The notes beneath the pieces were generated by a model. That model did not search any database. It saw only the letters and a list, made by a program, of their open reading frames with translations, and was not told the DNA's origin. Of a stretch of 29,563 bases of DNA, positions 8,005 to 17,361 are shown one piece after another. The stretch is taken from positions 1 through 29,563 of the forward strand of contig CALDMH010000164.1 of NCBI GenBank assembly GCA_937915565.1, read 5' to 3'. The position numbers and the translations under genes are program-made. Origin of the DNA: an uncultured Clostridia bacterium (GTDB lineage Bacteria > Bacillota > Clostridia > Christensenellales > Borkfalkiaceae). Each line of letters starts with the position of its first letter. Within the stretch, counting starts at the first letter, position 1.

Positions 8005-8089
8005 AAAAGTGCGGCTATAAGTCGTTTAACGCAAGTTTTTGATTATCATTAAGAAGGGGCGGCGACCGCAAATTTGCGGTCGCCGCCCT
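8005..8089 (+). repeat. Dispersed 85-bp repeat, copy 1
   Basis: Positions 8005-8083 are identical to 22838-22916 (79 of 79 bases), and after one mismatch the match continues to 8089/22922. Both copies begin shortly after the stop codon of a plus-strand gene and end in a palindromic terminator. Such identity in untranslated sequence points to a recent duplication or a small mobile or conserved RNA element. Confidence 0.85.
8057..8088. terminator. Perfect 32-bp palindrome, terminator between convergent units
   Basis: GGGCGGCGACCGCAAA (8057-8072) is followed directly by its exact reverse complement (8073-8088), then TATAATTT. It separates the AraC gene from the end of the large minus-strand operon and can act on both strands, although neither side has a long T-run. 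Confidence 0.75.
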
Positions 8090-8109
8090 ATAATTTATTA
8101 CGTTTAATT

Positions 8110-9321
8110 TTAACCTATAAGCGTTTTTAAAATAACCTGCGCATAAATCCGCGCGAGGAAATCGTTAGGGTGATTGACGTTATTGCCCGTCATATCGTAA
8201 TAACGCTTGGTTTTGAGAAGATATTTGTGCATCGAAGTTATCGGCGCAAACCCCACTCCGTTCAATTCGTCCGCCAAAGTTTTCAGTTCGGCCTCGAAAA
8301 GATGTTGATTTCCGAAAAATCCCGTAACTTCGCTATTCGGCAAAATCGACGAAAAAAGCATCATTTCCGTTTCTTCCGAGGCGTTTTTTACGGAATCGAT
8401 TATATTGCGGATTTGCTCTTTGTACTCCGAGGGAGCAAGCGACGGGTCGTTCATTCCGAAGCCGATAAACACGAGGTCGGGATTGTGCGCGTTCACTCTT
8501 TGTTCAACGTTATCCGCGCCCCATTTGGTGTTCATTCCTCCGACGGCCGTGTTGACGTAAGTTATCTTTGAAGACGGATATTTCTTTTCGAGCCAACCGA
8601 CGACCATTTCCGGAAAACTTTGCGCATATGGCCCTACGCCTATTATTCCGCTCGAATTCGCGCCCGTTGTGATGCTGTCGCCGTAAAAAACGACGTTCAG
8701 GGGCTTACCCTTTTCGAGTTTTTCGAGCGAACTGGAAAACCTGTCGCTCATATCCGCTATTTCGGGGACTTTATTTCTGCCGCTGTGCCTATACGTTACC
8801 GCGATTTGTTTTTTGCAAAACGTATCGCCCTCGCCGAATAAAATATAATTTTTATCGTCTCTCGTACAGCCGAAACACGCGCCTTGTTTATACGTCGTCG
8901 GATAATATTCCTCTTCCGTATAATAAGGTATCGACGTGTCGGGGGTAAGCTTTATGCAGTTATCCTCGATTACGTAGTCTTTTCCTTCCTTATATTCGGT
9001 TTTAAGGTCGTACGAACGAACGGAAATTACCTCCTCGGCGGTGAAAAGCATACTCGGACAATCGTCCTTGCCGACGAACATCATTGTTTCGTTGTACATA
9101 TATTTGCTGTTCCAAAATGGATTAACGTAAGCTTCGAGCGTATATTTATCGTATTCCATAAGCGTTTCCTTAACCGAACTTTCTTGCCGACTTTCGCTTT
9201 GTCTTTCGCTTGCGGATTCACCGAAATCGAAAGAGCCGTGACCGCCGTCGTCGTACCCGCACGCCGCAAAGGAAAAAATCAATGCGACGGCAAACGACGC
9301 CGCCAAAATTTTTTTAATCAT
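8110..9321 (-). CDS. Lipoprotein SGNH/GDSL-type esterase
   Basis: This 403-residue lipoprotein has a lipobox (SFAAC, Cys21) and a Ser/Glu-rich linker. Its SGNH hydrolase domain spans about 205-400: block I VVFYGDSITTG (Ser216), Gly in VGGMNTKWG (block II), GFGMND (block III, Asn291) and the His384 of NVNHPND (block V). The Asp usually three residues before that His is Asn381. Residues 55-200 form an N-terminal beta domain as in some carbohydrate esterases. It probably removes acyl groups from a glycan at the cell surface. Its ATG overlaps the stop of the preceding gene by 4 bases (ATGA) after GGAGGG, so it is translationally coupled. It is the last gene of the operon. Confidence 0.88.
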   Translation of the reverse strand: MIKKILAASFAVALIFSFAACGYDDGGHGSFDFGESASERQSESRQESSVKETLMEYDKYTLEAYVNPFWNSKYMYNETMMFVGKDDCPSMLFTAEEVISVRSYDLKTEYKEGKDYVIEDNCIKLTPDTSIPYYTEEEYYPTTYKQGACFGCTRDDKNYILFGEGDTFCKKQIAVTYRHSGRNKVPEIADMSDRFSSSLEKLEKGKPLNVVFYGDSITTGANSSGIIGVGPYAQSFPEMVVGWLEKKYPSSKITYVNTAVGGMNTKWGADNVEQRVNAHNPDLVFIGFGMNDPSLAPSEYKEQIRNIIDSVKNASEETEMMLFSSILPNSEVTGFFGNQHLFEAELKTLADELNGVGFAPITSMHKYLLKTKRYYDMTGNNVNHPNDFLARIYAQVILKTLIG

Positions 9322-11024
9322 TTCACACCCTCCGTCATTACGGAAAGATAATTACTTTCCGCATATTTTTCTCCTAAATTTCCTGCAAACGGCGAAAAAG
9401 TTGCGTTGCGACATTCCGTAAACGAACATTCCGCCGTTTCCGTCCTTTTTTCGTATTCGGACGATTTCACGACGAGATTGTCCTTCACCGTAACGTTTTC
9501 AACGTGCTCCGCAAGAACCAATCCGTCGCCGAAAACGTCGAAACGATTGCCGGATATTAAAACGTTTTTGTGATAATATCCCGTTCTCTTATCTTTTGCG
9601 ACGGGCGAAAACAAGACTGGATACTCGCCGAAATGGTAACAACAGTTATCGAAGCGGTTGCCAGTTATTTTAAGGTTTCTCACACCTCCGGATTCGTACC
9701 AGAAAGCCGTGTCGCCGGAAAAGTGAAGCGCGTACGCCGAATTTGCGAAATAGTTGTTTTCAATCGTAATTTCCTTCGGCGTGGTTACCAAGAACCCTCT
9801 CGGCCGATTATTGCCCGTACGGCAACCGCAAACGCGAACCTCGGGCATACGGCTGTCGTTACATATCTCGCTGCCGATGACTACATCCGATAAATCGCTA
9901 TCGGTAAGGATTTCGATTTGCCTTTCGTTTATAAGTTCCGCCCGATTAACCGAAACGGGAATAAATTCGTCCCACGTTCCCTTTTTCGCAACGAACGCAA
10001 CGTCGCCTTTTTTATAAACGTTTATGCCGAACTGCTGAAAATGACGAACGTCGAGGGTTAAACGACCTTCGCCGACTTCGCTTACGACGTTATATATTCC
10101 GTGAACGTTGATTGCGTCGTCCATCATATTATACATAACGCAATTTTCTACGTCAATAACGCCGGAACAATTAACGAAATGCAACGCGTCGCAGTTGAGC
10201 GTAATAAGCCCCTTGCTTCTCTCTGTCAGTTCGCACCGAAAACCCGAAACGCTCACGTTTTCGCATAACAGGCAAACGACGCCCATCGCCCCGCCGTGCG
10301 TTACCTCGATATTTTCAAAGCGCAAGTTCTCCGATTCCGAGGCGTAAATTATGCTGTTCATACGTTTCTCGTGCGTTATCGTCATCACGTTTCCCGATTT
10401 CAGTCCGTTTGGCGGCGAACCGACGAATTTAACGTAGCCCTCGCCCATATCTTCAACGAGATAAGTCGTTTGCGCAATCGGCGCGTTTTCGTTCTTTTTC
10501 GCATTTTTTCCCGTCACCGCTATCTGCAAAACGGAATTATACGCGGGCGCGCGCTTTTCGGCGTCGAATTCGAGAAAAAGGTTAATCCCGTCGGCCAAAT
10601 CGTTCTCCCAGAACGGAGCTACGGCGATGAAACTGCCGTTTTCCACCCTATAAGGAAATTTTTTCGCGTTGATTTTGAGAACGAAATAATTCTCTCCCGT
10701 TTCCGCAACGATTCCCTCCGTATAAAACGGACGGTCGTAATCGACGAGTACGTTCTTCAACGTGACGTTTTTACAGTTCTCTATGGCGAACGGAGTTATT
10801 CTTCCGTGAAACACGAGCGCGCTTCCGCCGAAATCGAGCGTAACGTTTTCCTTGTCGCGCAATAAAAAAGCTATTTCCCTTTCTCCGGAATCGTTGTTGG
10901 ATTGATAGTAAAACCTCTTTCGCGCGCAATCGGCGTAAACGTCGTATTCTCCGAAAGGCAACGTATATTCGCCGTTGCTTTTTATATCGCTAATCAAATC
11001 TATTATTTCTTTTGCCGTTTTCAT
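9318..11024 (-). CDS. GH110-like alpha-galactosidase (right-handed beta-helix)
   Basis: This 568-residue protein resembles GH110 enzymes, which remove terminal alpha-1,3-galactose. Characteristic stretches are RKRFYYQSNND near 36-45, NVTLDFGGSALVFHGRITPF (60-79), NCKNVTLKNVLVDYDRPF (83-100) and NMMDDAINVHGIYN (299-312, with the conserved Asp302-Asp303). The rest is beta-helix coils rich in Asn and Val. No signal peptide is present, so it would act in the cytosol on imported oligosaccharides, unlike many Bacteroides homologues. The ATG at 11024 overlaps the upstream stop (ATGA); a longer in-frame start at 11117 gives a basic, unlikely extension inside the previous gene. Other beta-helix glycosidases remain possible. 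Confidence 0.78.
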   Translation of the reverse strand: MKTAKEIIDLISDIKSNGEYTLPFGEYDVYADCARKRFYYQSNNDSGEREIAFLLRDKENVTLDFGGSALVFHGRITPFAIENCKNVTLKNVLVDYDRPFYTEGIVAETGENYFVLKINAKKFPYRVENGSFIAVAPFWENDLADGINLFLEFDAEKRAPAYNSVLQIAVTGKNAKKNENAPIAQTTYLVEDMGEGYVKFVGSPPNGLKSGNVMTITHEKRMNSIIYASESENLRFENIEVTHGGAMGVVCLLCENVSVSGFRCELTERSKGLITLNCDALHFVNCSGVIDVENCVMYNMMDDAINVHGIYNVVSEVGEGRLTLDVRHFQQFGINVYKKGDVAFVAKKGTWDEFIPVSVNRAELINERQIEILTDSDLSDVVIGSEICNDSRMPEVRVCGCRTGNNRPRGFLVTTPKEITIENNYFANSAYALHFSGDTAFWYESGGVRNLKITGNRFDNCCYHFGEYPVLFSPVAKDKRTGYYHKNVLISGNRFDVFGDGLVLAEHVENVTVKDNLVVKSSEYEKRTETAECSFTECRNATFSPFAGNLGEKYAESNYLSVMTEGVK

Positions 11025-13663
11025 TTGTCTTTTTTCTTCCGCCCGACGGCCGCAATCGCCGCAAAAGTCACGATTATCGCGCCGACCGCTCCGCCGTCGT
11101 TTATCGCGCCGCCGCAACCTTGCCCTCCGCTTTCCGAAGGCTTATCGTCGGTTACGTTCACGCTGAAATAACAGTATTTCCCCGCATATTGCAGCCCTAC
11201 GAGCACGTTGCCCGTTTTTAAGCCGTCGTATCCGCTTACGAACGCTTTGGAAACGTTCATATCCGCTTCCCGTCCGTCGGCGTAAACCGCGGCGAGTTTC
11301 GCTCCGTTAAGATTAAGGTTTTCTCCTTTGGAATAGGTAAGTTTCGACGGTTTTTGAACCAAGCGCAAACTTTTAAGGCAAGCGGTGAGATATTCGTTGG
11401 CTTTGCCGTTTAAGTCCTCGCCGGCTATAACTCTGCCCGCCGAATCGGCAAACGCCTCGCCGTAAACCAAAATCGCGCCTTTTAACGAAACGTTTTCGGC
11501 TTCCTTTTCCGTCATTTCGCCGTCGAGAGTAATAACCGCCTCGTTTAAAAACGTTCTCTTGGCCGCAACCACTTTTTTGCGCGTGAACAAATTGCACAAG
11601 CCGAAATTATTCGCCTCTAAATCCCTTGCGAAAGCCATTCCCTCGGTGAGGAGCGAAAGCTCGATTTCCACGTTCGATATTACCTTCGCGCTCACTTCCG
11701 GCAAGATGAAAAACTCTGCCGAAACTGCCGCTCCTTCCTTTATCGTTTCTGATTCTATTGAAAGGCTTTTTATGGGTTTAACCGACTTATAGGCCAATAT
11801 ATTGCCTATTTCGATATAACCGTTCTCTGCCGTAAACTTAACTTTTTCGGATTTTTCTCCGTCGAGATAAGTCGCTTGCATTTTGCCCGAAGCAACCTTC
11901 GTTCCTCTCACGTTTAAAAGCAGAGCGTTATACCTTCCGAGGCTTATATCCGCGTCGTCAATAACAACCGAACCTTTTCCCGCGGTCAGTTCCCGATATT
12001 GGGAATACTGCTTGAAATACGCGCCGTCCTCATAGTAAGTAATTTCGTTGTCAATCAGTTTATAGCCCGCTTCCTCGGCAGTTTTCGGCCCGATAAACAC
12101 GATTTCCGCGCCCATCGTCGTGAGCCTTTGCATATGAACGGCGTTGCCGGAGATAACGATATTTTCATTCCCTTCGTTATATATGGCGATATATCTGCAA
12201 TCGATTCCGTTGTTTCTGTTGTTATACTGATGATAAGCGTTTTGAAGATTTGCATAAATCAGATTATTTTTTATAAACAGATTCTTATGCGCTCCCGAGC
12301 CGTTATTCATAATGAGAAACGCGCCGCCGTCGTTATAAGACAAAACGCTGTCGCTCACTTCGACGTTGTGGTTTCCGCCCTCGAAATCGAATCCGCAACC
12401 GTCGCAGTTGTTGTGATTTTTGCTCCCGTTGAACTCACATTCCGAAAAAAGAAGATTTTTGCACGATTCTATTATGACGTCGGTCGTTCCCAGCGGCACG
12501 TTGTTCTCTCTGTCGAGCGCGCCGTGAATAACTCTCACGTTTTTAATTAAACCCCAGCCCTCTGGCGAAGGAACCATCGAATCTCCTTGAAGCACCGCTC
12601 CCCCGTCCACGCAACTGAAACCGACTACGGACGGAGCTACTCCGGTTGCCGTTATATTTTCTATGCGCACGTTTTTGAACGCCTGCCTGTATCCGTTATC
12701 GCCGGACGTTCCGTTAAAATTATAAAAATAACACATAACGCCCGAAACCACGTCGGTCATCACGCAATCCTTAACGGTGAGGCACTCGAACGCCGTGGAA
12801 GCTTCGTCGATATTCTCCGGCCTTACGGTATTCTTTTTGCCGCCGACGAAAACGCAGGACGCAAAGAAATATTCAAAACTTCCTCCGCCCGTCGGCTTAT
12901 ATTTTCCGTTTTCGATTATCGGAAGATCTCCGCGCGGCCTACCGTGAACCTCGGTAATTTTGTTATTGTAAATTTTGTTTATCGCGTCGGAAGCCGCAAG
13001 CGAAAACCCGTCGTAACCCGCTTCCGCCTCGTCAACCGTTTTATTCACTTCGTGAAGGGCGTCGTTTTGAATATTTTGAAACTCGCAACCCGAAACCTCG
13101 ACGTATTTGCTTTGCGTTTCGGGGGCGACAAGCGAAGTGTTCGCAGTGGCAATAAGCCTGACGTAAATGCCCATAGCCGTGTTTTCGATTCTTAAATCCC
13201 TGATTCTGACGTATTTAATCGGGCAGGTAACCGCGTCGCCGTTTTTATCGGCGTAAAAATCGTTGAGCAAAACGGCTACGTCGCCGTCGTCGTTCGTCTG
13301 GCTTATAATCGGCTTTTCGCCTTCTCCGTACGCGCCGATTTCAACGTAATCGTCCGCAGTTCCGTTACCCGTAACCGAAAGCCTTTCGTGGAACTCGTCG
13401 CCTCTTTTAAGAAGCACCTTATCGCCCGCGGACAAAACCAACGAGCCGACGTTTTTAAAAGTTTTCCACGGTTTATCCGCCGAAGTTCCGGCGTTTTCGT
13501 CGCTACCTTGGCTGCTGCTGACGTAATACGTCGTTCCCGAAACTTTTTCCGAAGCGTTTTCTGCTTTCGCAACAGCTCCGGTCAAACCCGAACAAGAAAA
13601 CATTACGACCGCAACCGTCGCGATTGTAATTAACGTTTTGAATTTAATACTTTTCGTTTTCAT
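11021..13663 (-). CDS. Secreted right-handed beta-helix protein with Ig-like domain and GCGG C-terminal anchor
   Basis: This 880-residue protein has a signal peptide (about 1-35). It then has a pectate-lyase-like beta-helix domain (about 45-580) that opens with TYYVSSSQGSDENAGTSADK, common in secreted polysaccharide lyases and hydrolases. Two beta domains follow, the second Ig-like (LVQKPSKLTYSKGENLNLNG, about 770-840). The C-terminus has GCGG, a hydrophobic span and RKKKDK, laid out like a sortase or exosortase-type sorting signal but without LPXTG. It probably cuts or binds the glycan on the surface before import. The start ATG at 13663 follows AAGGAG. No catalytic residues can be named with confidence. 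Confidence 0.8.
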   Translation of the reverse strand: MKTKSIKFKTLITIATVAVVMFSCSGLTGAVAKAENASEKVSGTTYYVSSSQGSDENAGTSADKPWKTFKNVGSLVLSAGDKVLLKRGDEFHERLSVTGNGTADDYVEIGAYGEGEKPIISQTNDDGDVAVLLNDFYADKNGDAVTCPIKYVRIRDLRIENTAMGIYVRLIATANTSLVAPETQSKYVEVSGCEFQNIQNDALHEVNKTVDEAEAGYDGFSLAASDAINKIYNNKITEVHGRPRGDLPIIENGKYKPTGGGSFEYFFASCVFVGGKKNTVRPENIDEASTAFECLTVKDCVMTDVVSGVMCYFYNFNGTSGDNGYRQAFKNVRIENITATGVAPSVVGFSCVDGGAVLQGDSMVPSPEGWGLIKNVRVIHGALDRENNVPLGTTDVIIESCKNLLFSECEFNGSKNHNNCDGCGFDFEGGNHNVEVSDSVLSYNDGGAFLIMNNGSGAHKNLFIKNNLIYANLQNAYHQYNNRNNGIDCRYIAIYNEGNENIVISGNAVHMQRLTTMGAEIVFIGPKTAEEAGYKLIDNEITYYEDGAYFKQYSQYRELTAGKGSVVIDDADISLGRYNALLLNVRGTKVASGKMQATYLDGEKSEKVKFTAENGYIEIGNILAYKSVKPIKSLSIESETIKEGAAVSAEFFILPEVSAKVISNVEIELSLLTEGMAFARDLEANNFGLCNLFTRKKVVAAKRTFLNEAVITLDGEMTEKEAENVSLKGAILVYGEAFADSAGRVIAGEDLNGKANEYLTACLKSLRLVQKPSKLTYSKGENLNLNGAKLAAVYADGREADMNVSKAFVSGYDGLKTGNVLVGLQYAGKYCYFSVNVTDDKPSESGGQGCGGAINDGGAVGAIIVTFAAIAAVGRKKKDK

Positions 13664-13680
13664 CTTTCTCCTTTATTAGT

Positions 13681-13710
13681 TAAAAACACGCCGTCAGGCC
13701 ACGGCTCGTT
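13681..13710 (-). terminator. Intra-operon attenuator-like hairpin
   Basis: On the minus strand AGCCGT and ACGGC form a stem around GGCCTG, followed by GTGTTTTTA. It lies in the 70-base gap between the permease genes and the beta-helix enzyme gene. A partial terminator here would lower expression of the three downstream enzyme genes relative to the transporter. Confidence 0.5.
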
Positions 13711-13733
13711 TTATTCTTGGCCGGCATCGTTCC

Positions 13734-14624
13734 TTAACCTTTCACCGCGCCGAGCGTAACGCCCGAAGCGAAATATTTGTTTGCAAAGGGAAACGCGATA
13801 ATCATAGGAATCATTCCGATGATTATCTGCGCGCACTTTATCGTTTTATCCGAAACGAGCGCGTAGTTTTGCAGGTCTACCATACTTTTTATATCGGGTG
13901 CTTTTATCGTCGATTGCAGGTAAGTCTGGAAGGGATAACGGTTTACGTCGTCCATAAAAATAAGTCCGTTAAACCATTCGTTCCAGCTGTTGACGAACAC
14001 GAACATAACTACGGTTGCGATAACCGGCGTGGACATAGGGATAACCACGCGGAACAACACCTGAACGGCGGTTGCTCCGTCTATGCGGGCGGCCTCTTCG
14101 ACTTCTTTCGGCAATCCTCTGAAATAATTCATAACGAGAATCACGTTATAAACGGGAACGGCCATAGGCAAAACGAGCGCCCATATGGTATTCGTCAATT
14201 TGAGCCAAACCTTGACGAGAATTATCCCCGGAACTAACCCGCCGTTGAATATCATACAAAAAACGACTATGGCAACGTAAATTTTGCGCGTAGGATATTC
14301 GGAAGATTTTCTCGAAAGCGGATAGGCCATAAGAACCGTAACGGGCGTGCTGATGACAATCGAAAGAACAACTCTTTTAACGCTTATCCAAAGCGAATTG
14401 TAAAGCTGCGCGCGGCCGAGCATTATCTCGTAAGATTGCAGCGAAAAATCCTTCGGAATCAAAAACACCCTGTCTGCGGTATCTTTGCTGTTAAGCGAAA
14501 TTGCCAGAACGTTAAGAAGAGGCAAAAGACATAAGAGCGCGGCGAAAATAACCGCAACGTAAATTATCGCCTCCGCTACGCGCGACGGACGAATTCCGCT
14601 CCTGAATTTTAAACTTTTTTCCAT
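13734..14624 (-). CDS. lplC: Sugar ABC transporter permease, LplC/YtcP type
   Basis: This 296-residue permease has six membrane spans and the inner-membrane EAA loop VEEAARIDGATAVQVLFRVV that docks the ATPase. It belongs to the LplC/YtcP branch of carbohydrate importers (CUT1). The start at 14624 follows AGAGGTGAAACG; an in-frame ATG at 14744 would run 40 residues back into the lplB gene and has no ribosome site. It lies 11 bases after lplB. No ATPase gene is present in the operon, as usual for this group, which borrows a shared MsmK-like ATPase encoded elsewhere. Confidence 0.92.
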   Translation of the reverse strand: MEKSLKFRSGIRPSRVAEAIIYVAVIFAALLCLLPLLNVLAISLNSKDTADRVFLIPKDFSLQSYEIMLGRAQLYNSLWISVKRVVLSIVISTPVTVLMAYPLSRKSSEYPTRKIYVAIVVFCMIFNGGLVPGIILVKVWLKLTNTIWALVLPMAVPVYNVILVMNYFRGLPKEVEEAARIDGATAVQVLFRVVIPMSTPVIATVVMFVFVNSWNEWFNGLIFMDDVNRYPFQTYLQSTIKAPDIKSMVDLQNYALVSDKTIKCAQIIIGMIPMIIAFPFANKYFASGVTLGAVKG

Positions 14625-14635
14625 CGTTTCACCTC

Positions 14636-15559
14636 TTAGAACACGGAATAATCGGTAAGCTTCGAGGCAAGTTTCCAACCGGAAACTATAAACACCGCCG
14701 AAACGACGGATTTCATCAACCCTATCATCGTGCTTTGCGACCAAGCGTATTCGTTTTTATAAAGCTTATACGAAAAAGTGTCGATTATTTCCGAGGTTCT
14801 TAAAACGAGGTCGTTTTGCAGATTGTATATCTGGTCGAATCCGGCGTTTAAAACGTTCCCGAGATTAAGCACCGCGCTCATAATTATTATCGACATCATT
14901 CCCGGCAAGGTGACGTGCACGGTTTGTTTAAATCTTTTCGCTCCGTCGATAACCGCCGCCTCGTAAAGGCTTACGTCTATCGAAGCAATCGAAGCGAGAT
15001 ATATAACCGAGCCCCAGCCGAAGCCCTTCCACATATCGGTTATAACTATAACGAACACGAAATAGTTTTCATCGTCGAGGAAATGCTGCGGAGGAACGTT
15101 AAACAAACCGAGAAGGTTGTTTATAACGCCTCCGTTCGTCGAAAACATATCGAGAACTATTCCGGACATAATTACCCAAGAAATGAAATTAGGCAGGTAA
15201 ACTATCGTCTGAACTCCTTTTTTCAAGCCTTGCAGGCGCACTTCGTTCAAAAGCAACGAGAAAATTATCGGAATGGGAAATCCCAGCACGATTTTTAAAA
15301 ACGAAATAAAAAACGTGTTGAAAATAACTCTCCATATTTCCTTTCTCGCAAAAAGCTCGGTCAAATTATACAATCCGTTAAGTTCCGAGCCGAAAACGCC
15401 CTTGGACGGAATATAATCCTGAAAAGCTATTATTATTCCGTACATAGGGATTATGCTGAATATAATAAGCAATATCAGTCCCGGAAGGAACATCAAATCG
15501 TATGCGAGAAACCCTTTTTTCACATAGTTGCGGAAGCCGCCGCCGGATTTCGTTTTCAT
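14636..15559 (-). CDS. lplB: Sugar ABC transporter permease, LplB type
   Basis: This 307-residue permease is the LplB-type partner. After a short cytosolic start (GGGFRNYVKKGFLAYDLMFL) it has six spans, and an EAA loop (DVSLYEAAVIDGAKRFKQTV). Paired LplB and LplC permeases with a large lipoprotein binder import oligosaccharides, often from complex glycans. GAGGTG precedes the ATG at 15559. It lies 37 bases after the binding-protein gene and 11 before lplC. Confidence 0.93.
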   Translation of the reverse strand: MKTKSGGGFRNYVKKGFLAYDLMFLPGLILLIIFSIIPMYGIIIAFQDYIPSKGVFGSELNGLYNLTELFARKEIWRVIFNTFFISFLKIVLGFPIPIIFSLLLNEVRLQGLKKGVQTIVYLPNFISWVIMSGIVLDMFSTNGGVINNLLGLFNVPPQHFLDDENYFVFVIVITDMWKGFGWGSVIYLASIASIDVSLYEAAVIDGAKRFKQTVHVTLPGMMSIIIMSAVLNLGNVLNAGFDQIYNLQNDLVLRTSEIIDTFSYKLYKNEYAWSQSTMIGLMKSVVSAVFIVSGWKLASKLTDYSVF

Positions 15560-15596
15560 TTAACACCTCGATTTACTTTTTCGTTTTTTCGCCGCG

Positions 15597-17306
15597 TTAC
15601 GCCGCGGAAAGAGAATCGACGTAAGCCTTCATTTCTTTGCAAATTTTGCTTCCGCCGCCCTCCAACCAATCGGTAACGTAATCGTCGAACGCGGAAATAT
15701 CGAGTTTACCCGCTATTATCTTCGCCCGCGTTTGAGCTCCCATATCGTCGAGCGACGCGCTGCGGGCTTTTATCGTGGGAGTGTCGCTATATACCCAATC
15801 GGTGTAAATCCCTTCGTTTTTATAGGATTTTGCAACGGTTACTCCCTCACAAAACGTCTTATACATTGCCCAACCCGCGTCAGCTTTATACAAGTAGTAA
15901 TTCTTCACCTGATTCCAGCGAACCATATCCCTCGCCTCTATCATCGAAAAGTCGAACTCCCCGCTCTTTTCGTAAGATTCGATTGCGTGCATAATAGCCG
16001 TGTGCCGCTCGAAATTAACGGTTGAACGGTCGATGCTTATCGGCATCCAGTTGAATATGGAAGCGTTCTCGGCAGGTTCGCTTGCCGCCATATAGCCTTT
16101 ATACCAAGCGTTGTTTTCGTCGGACGTGGCGAGGTTGTTGAGAATTTTTATCAAGGCTTCGGGATGCTTATATCCCTTTACCACAACGTAATATCCGCTG
16201 ACGTTACGAACTCTCGTCTGAACGAATTCCTTTCCGTCCTCCGCAAACATCGGGCTCGCAACCCATTCGCCGCCGTAAGCGAGCGTGTTGGAAAGAGGCC
16301 ACAAAGGAAGATACGCAGGGCCGCAAACCAAACCCGCATAACCTGAGGCGGCTTTGGACCAGGCGTCCTGACCGCCCCAGTTGACGTAATCGCTGTTGAT
16401 AACGCCGTCTTTTACGCACTGCGCAAGCTTTTGAAGCGGCTTTTTCATCTCTTCCTTTATGCCGAGATTTTCAAAACTGCCGTCCTCTTTTCTTACAAAC
16501 GTCGTAGGATACGCTCCGTACGCATTGTAAATCGGCAAAACCGTTGCGTCGAGGTCCTTGCTTATAGCAATTCCGTAAGTATCGCTCTTGCCGTTGCCGT
16601 CAGGGTCTTCTTTTGCAAACGCGTAAGCCAAATCCCAGTATTCTTCGAGCGATTGCGGACCGTTTGCGTGGTAACGCAAATCGTTTTCCTTATCCCATAT
16701 CGTTTTGCCGGAATTATCGCGGGAATTCAATCTGTCAATCCAATCCTTTCTTGCCCAAACGGTCGCGCGGTCGCAATCGTCGGCTACCTTGGGAATACCG
16801 TAAAGTTTTCCGTTCCTCGTGGGATAAGCGAAATTGTCCTTATTGTATTCCAAGGTGCTTTTCAATTCTTCCGTACCCCACAAATCGTAATACGGCTTTA
16901 AATCGATAAGCAAATCGTTACGGATAAGTTCGTCCAGCATTTTGTTGTTCACGAAAAACACTTCCGGCAAATCTCCGGTGATTATACCCGAAGTTATCTG
17001 CTGTTCGTAACCGTCGAAATTAAGCGCGAATTTGTTTACCATTTTGATATTCAATGCGCTTTCGTACAAATCGTAAACCGGATTGTTTTGCGCGTCGTAT
17101 TTTGCGGGATACCAGTCGGCGTTCCAGGAAAGAGCCGTTTTCATTTCGGTAAGCTCGTTCATAGCGTAGTCGTTCGTGTCCGAAGCGTCTCTCGTAACCG
17201 TCGTCGAACCGTTTTCGCTTTCGCCGTTCGTCCCGCACGAAGCGCACAATAACATTCCGAATGCGGCAACCGCCGCAATCAACATTCTTAACACTTTGTT
17301 TTTCAT
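15597..17306 (-). CDS. Extracellular solute-binding lipoprotein (LplA/YtcQ type)
   Basis: This 569-residue lipoprotein captures the sugar ligand for the LplB/LplC importer. The signal peptide ends in the lipobox LCASC with lipidated Cys24, followed by a Gly/Ser/Asp-rich linker. It has the large size (over 500 residues) of YtcQ/LplA binders and the usual WYPAKYD, NNKMLDELI and YGIPKVADDCDR segments. GAGAG precedes the ATG at 17306. A stable hairpin lies just upstream within the operon and may raise its transcript level relative to its neighbours. Confidence 0.92.
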   Translation of the reverse strand: MKNKVLRMLIAAVAAFGMLLCASCGTNGESENGSTTVTRDASDTNDYAMNELTEMKTALSWNADWYPAKYDAQNNPVYDLYESALNIKMVNKFALNFDGYEQQITSGIITGDLPEVFFVNNKMLDELIRNDLLIDLKPYYDLWGTEELKSTLEYNKDNFAYPTRNGKLYGIPKVADDCDRATVWARKDWIDRLNSRDNSGKTIWDKENDLRYHANGPQSLEEYWDLAYAFAKEDPDGNGKSDTYGIAISKDLDATVLPIYNAYGAYPTTFVRKEDGSFENLGIKEEMKKPLQKLAQCVKDGVINSDYVNWGGQDAWSKAASGYAGLVCGPAYLPLWPLSNTLAYGGEWVASPMFAEDGKEFVQTRVRNVSGYYVVVKGYKHPEALIKILNNLATSDENNAWYKGYMAASEPAENASIFNWMPISIDRSTVNFERHTAIMHAIESYEKSGEFDFSMIEARDMVRWNQVKNYYLYKADAGWAMYKTFCEGVTVAKSYKNEGIYTDWVYSDTPTIKARSASLDDMGAQTRAKIIAGKLDISAFDDYVTDWLEGGGSKICKEMKAYVDSLSAA

Positions 17307-17326
17307 ATTTTCTCTCTTTAATTGCC

Positions 17327-17353
17327 GTTACGGGGCAAAAACTGCCCCGTAAC
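17327..17353 (-). other. Intercistronic stem-loop before solute-binding protein gene
   Basis: An 11-bp perfect stem (GTTACGGGGCA with its complement at 17343-17353) closes a 5-base loop in the 55-base gap between the surface protein and the binding-protein gene. There is no T-run after it on the minus strand, so it is more likely an RNA-stabilising or processing hairpin than a terminator. Confidence 0.6.
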
Positions 17354-17361
17354 CTTAAATT

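Noticed and set aside
10296..10865. A 189-residue plus-strand frame
   Set aside because: It is antisense to the GH110-like gene and shows no motif or ribosome site. The same applies to the plus-strand frames at 11999-12550 and 12587-13195 under the beta-helix gene.
11768..11800. A stretch resembling the start of the 85-bp repeat (CGACTTATAGG)
   Set aside because: It lies inside the beta-helix coding sequence and the match is too short to separate from chance.
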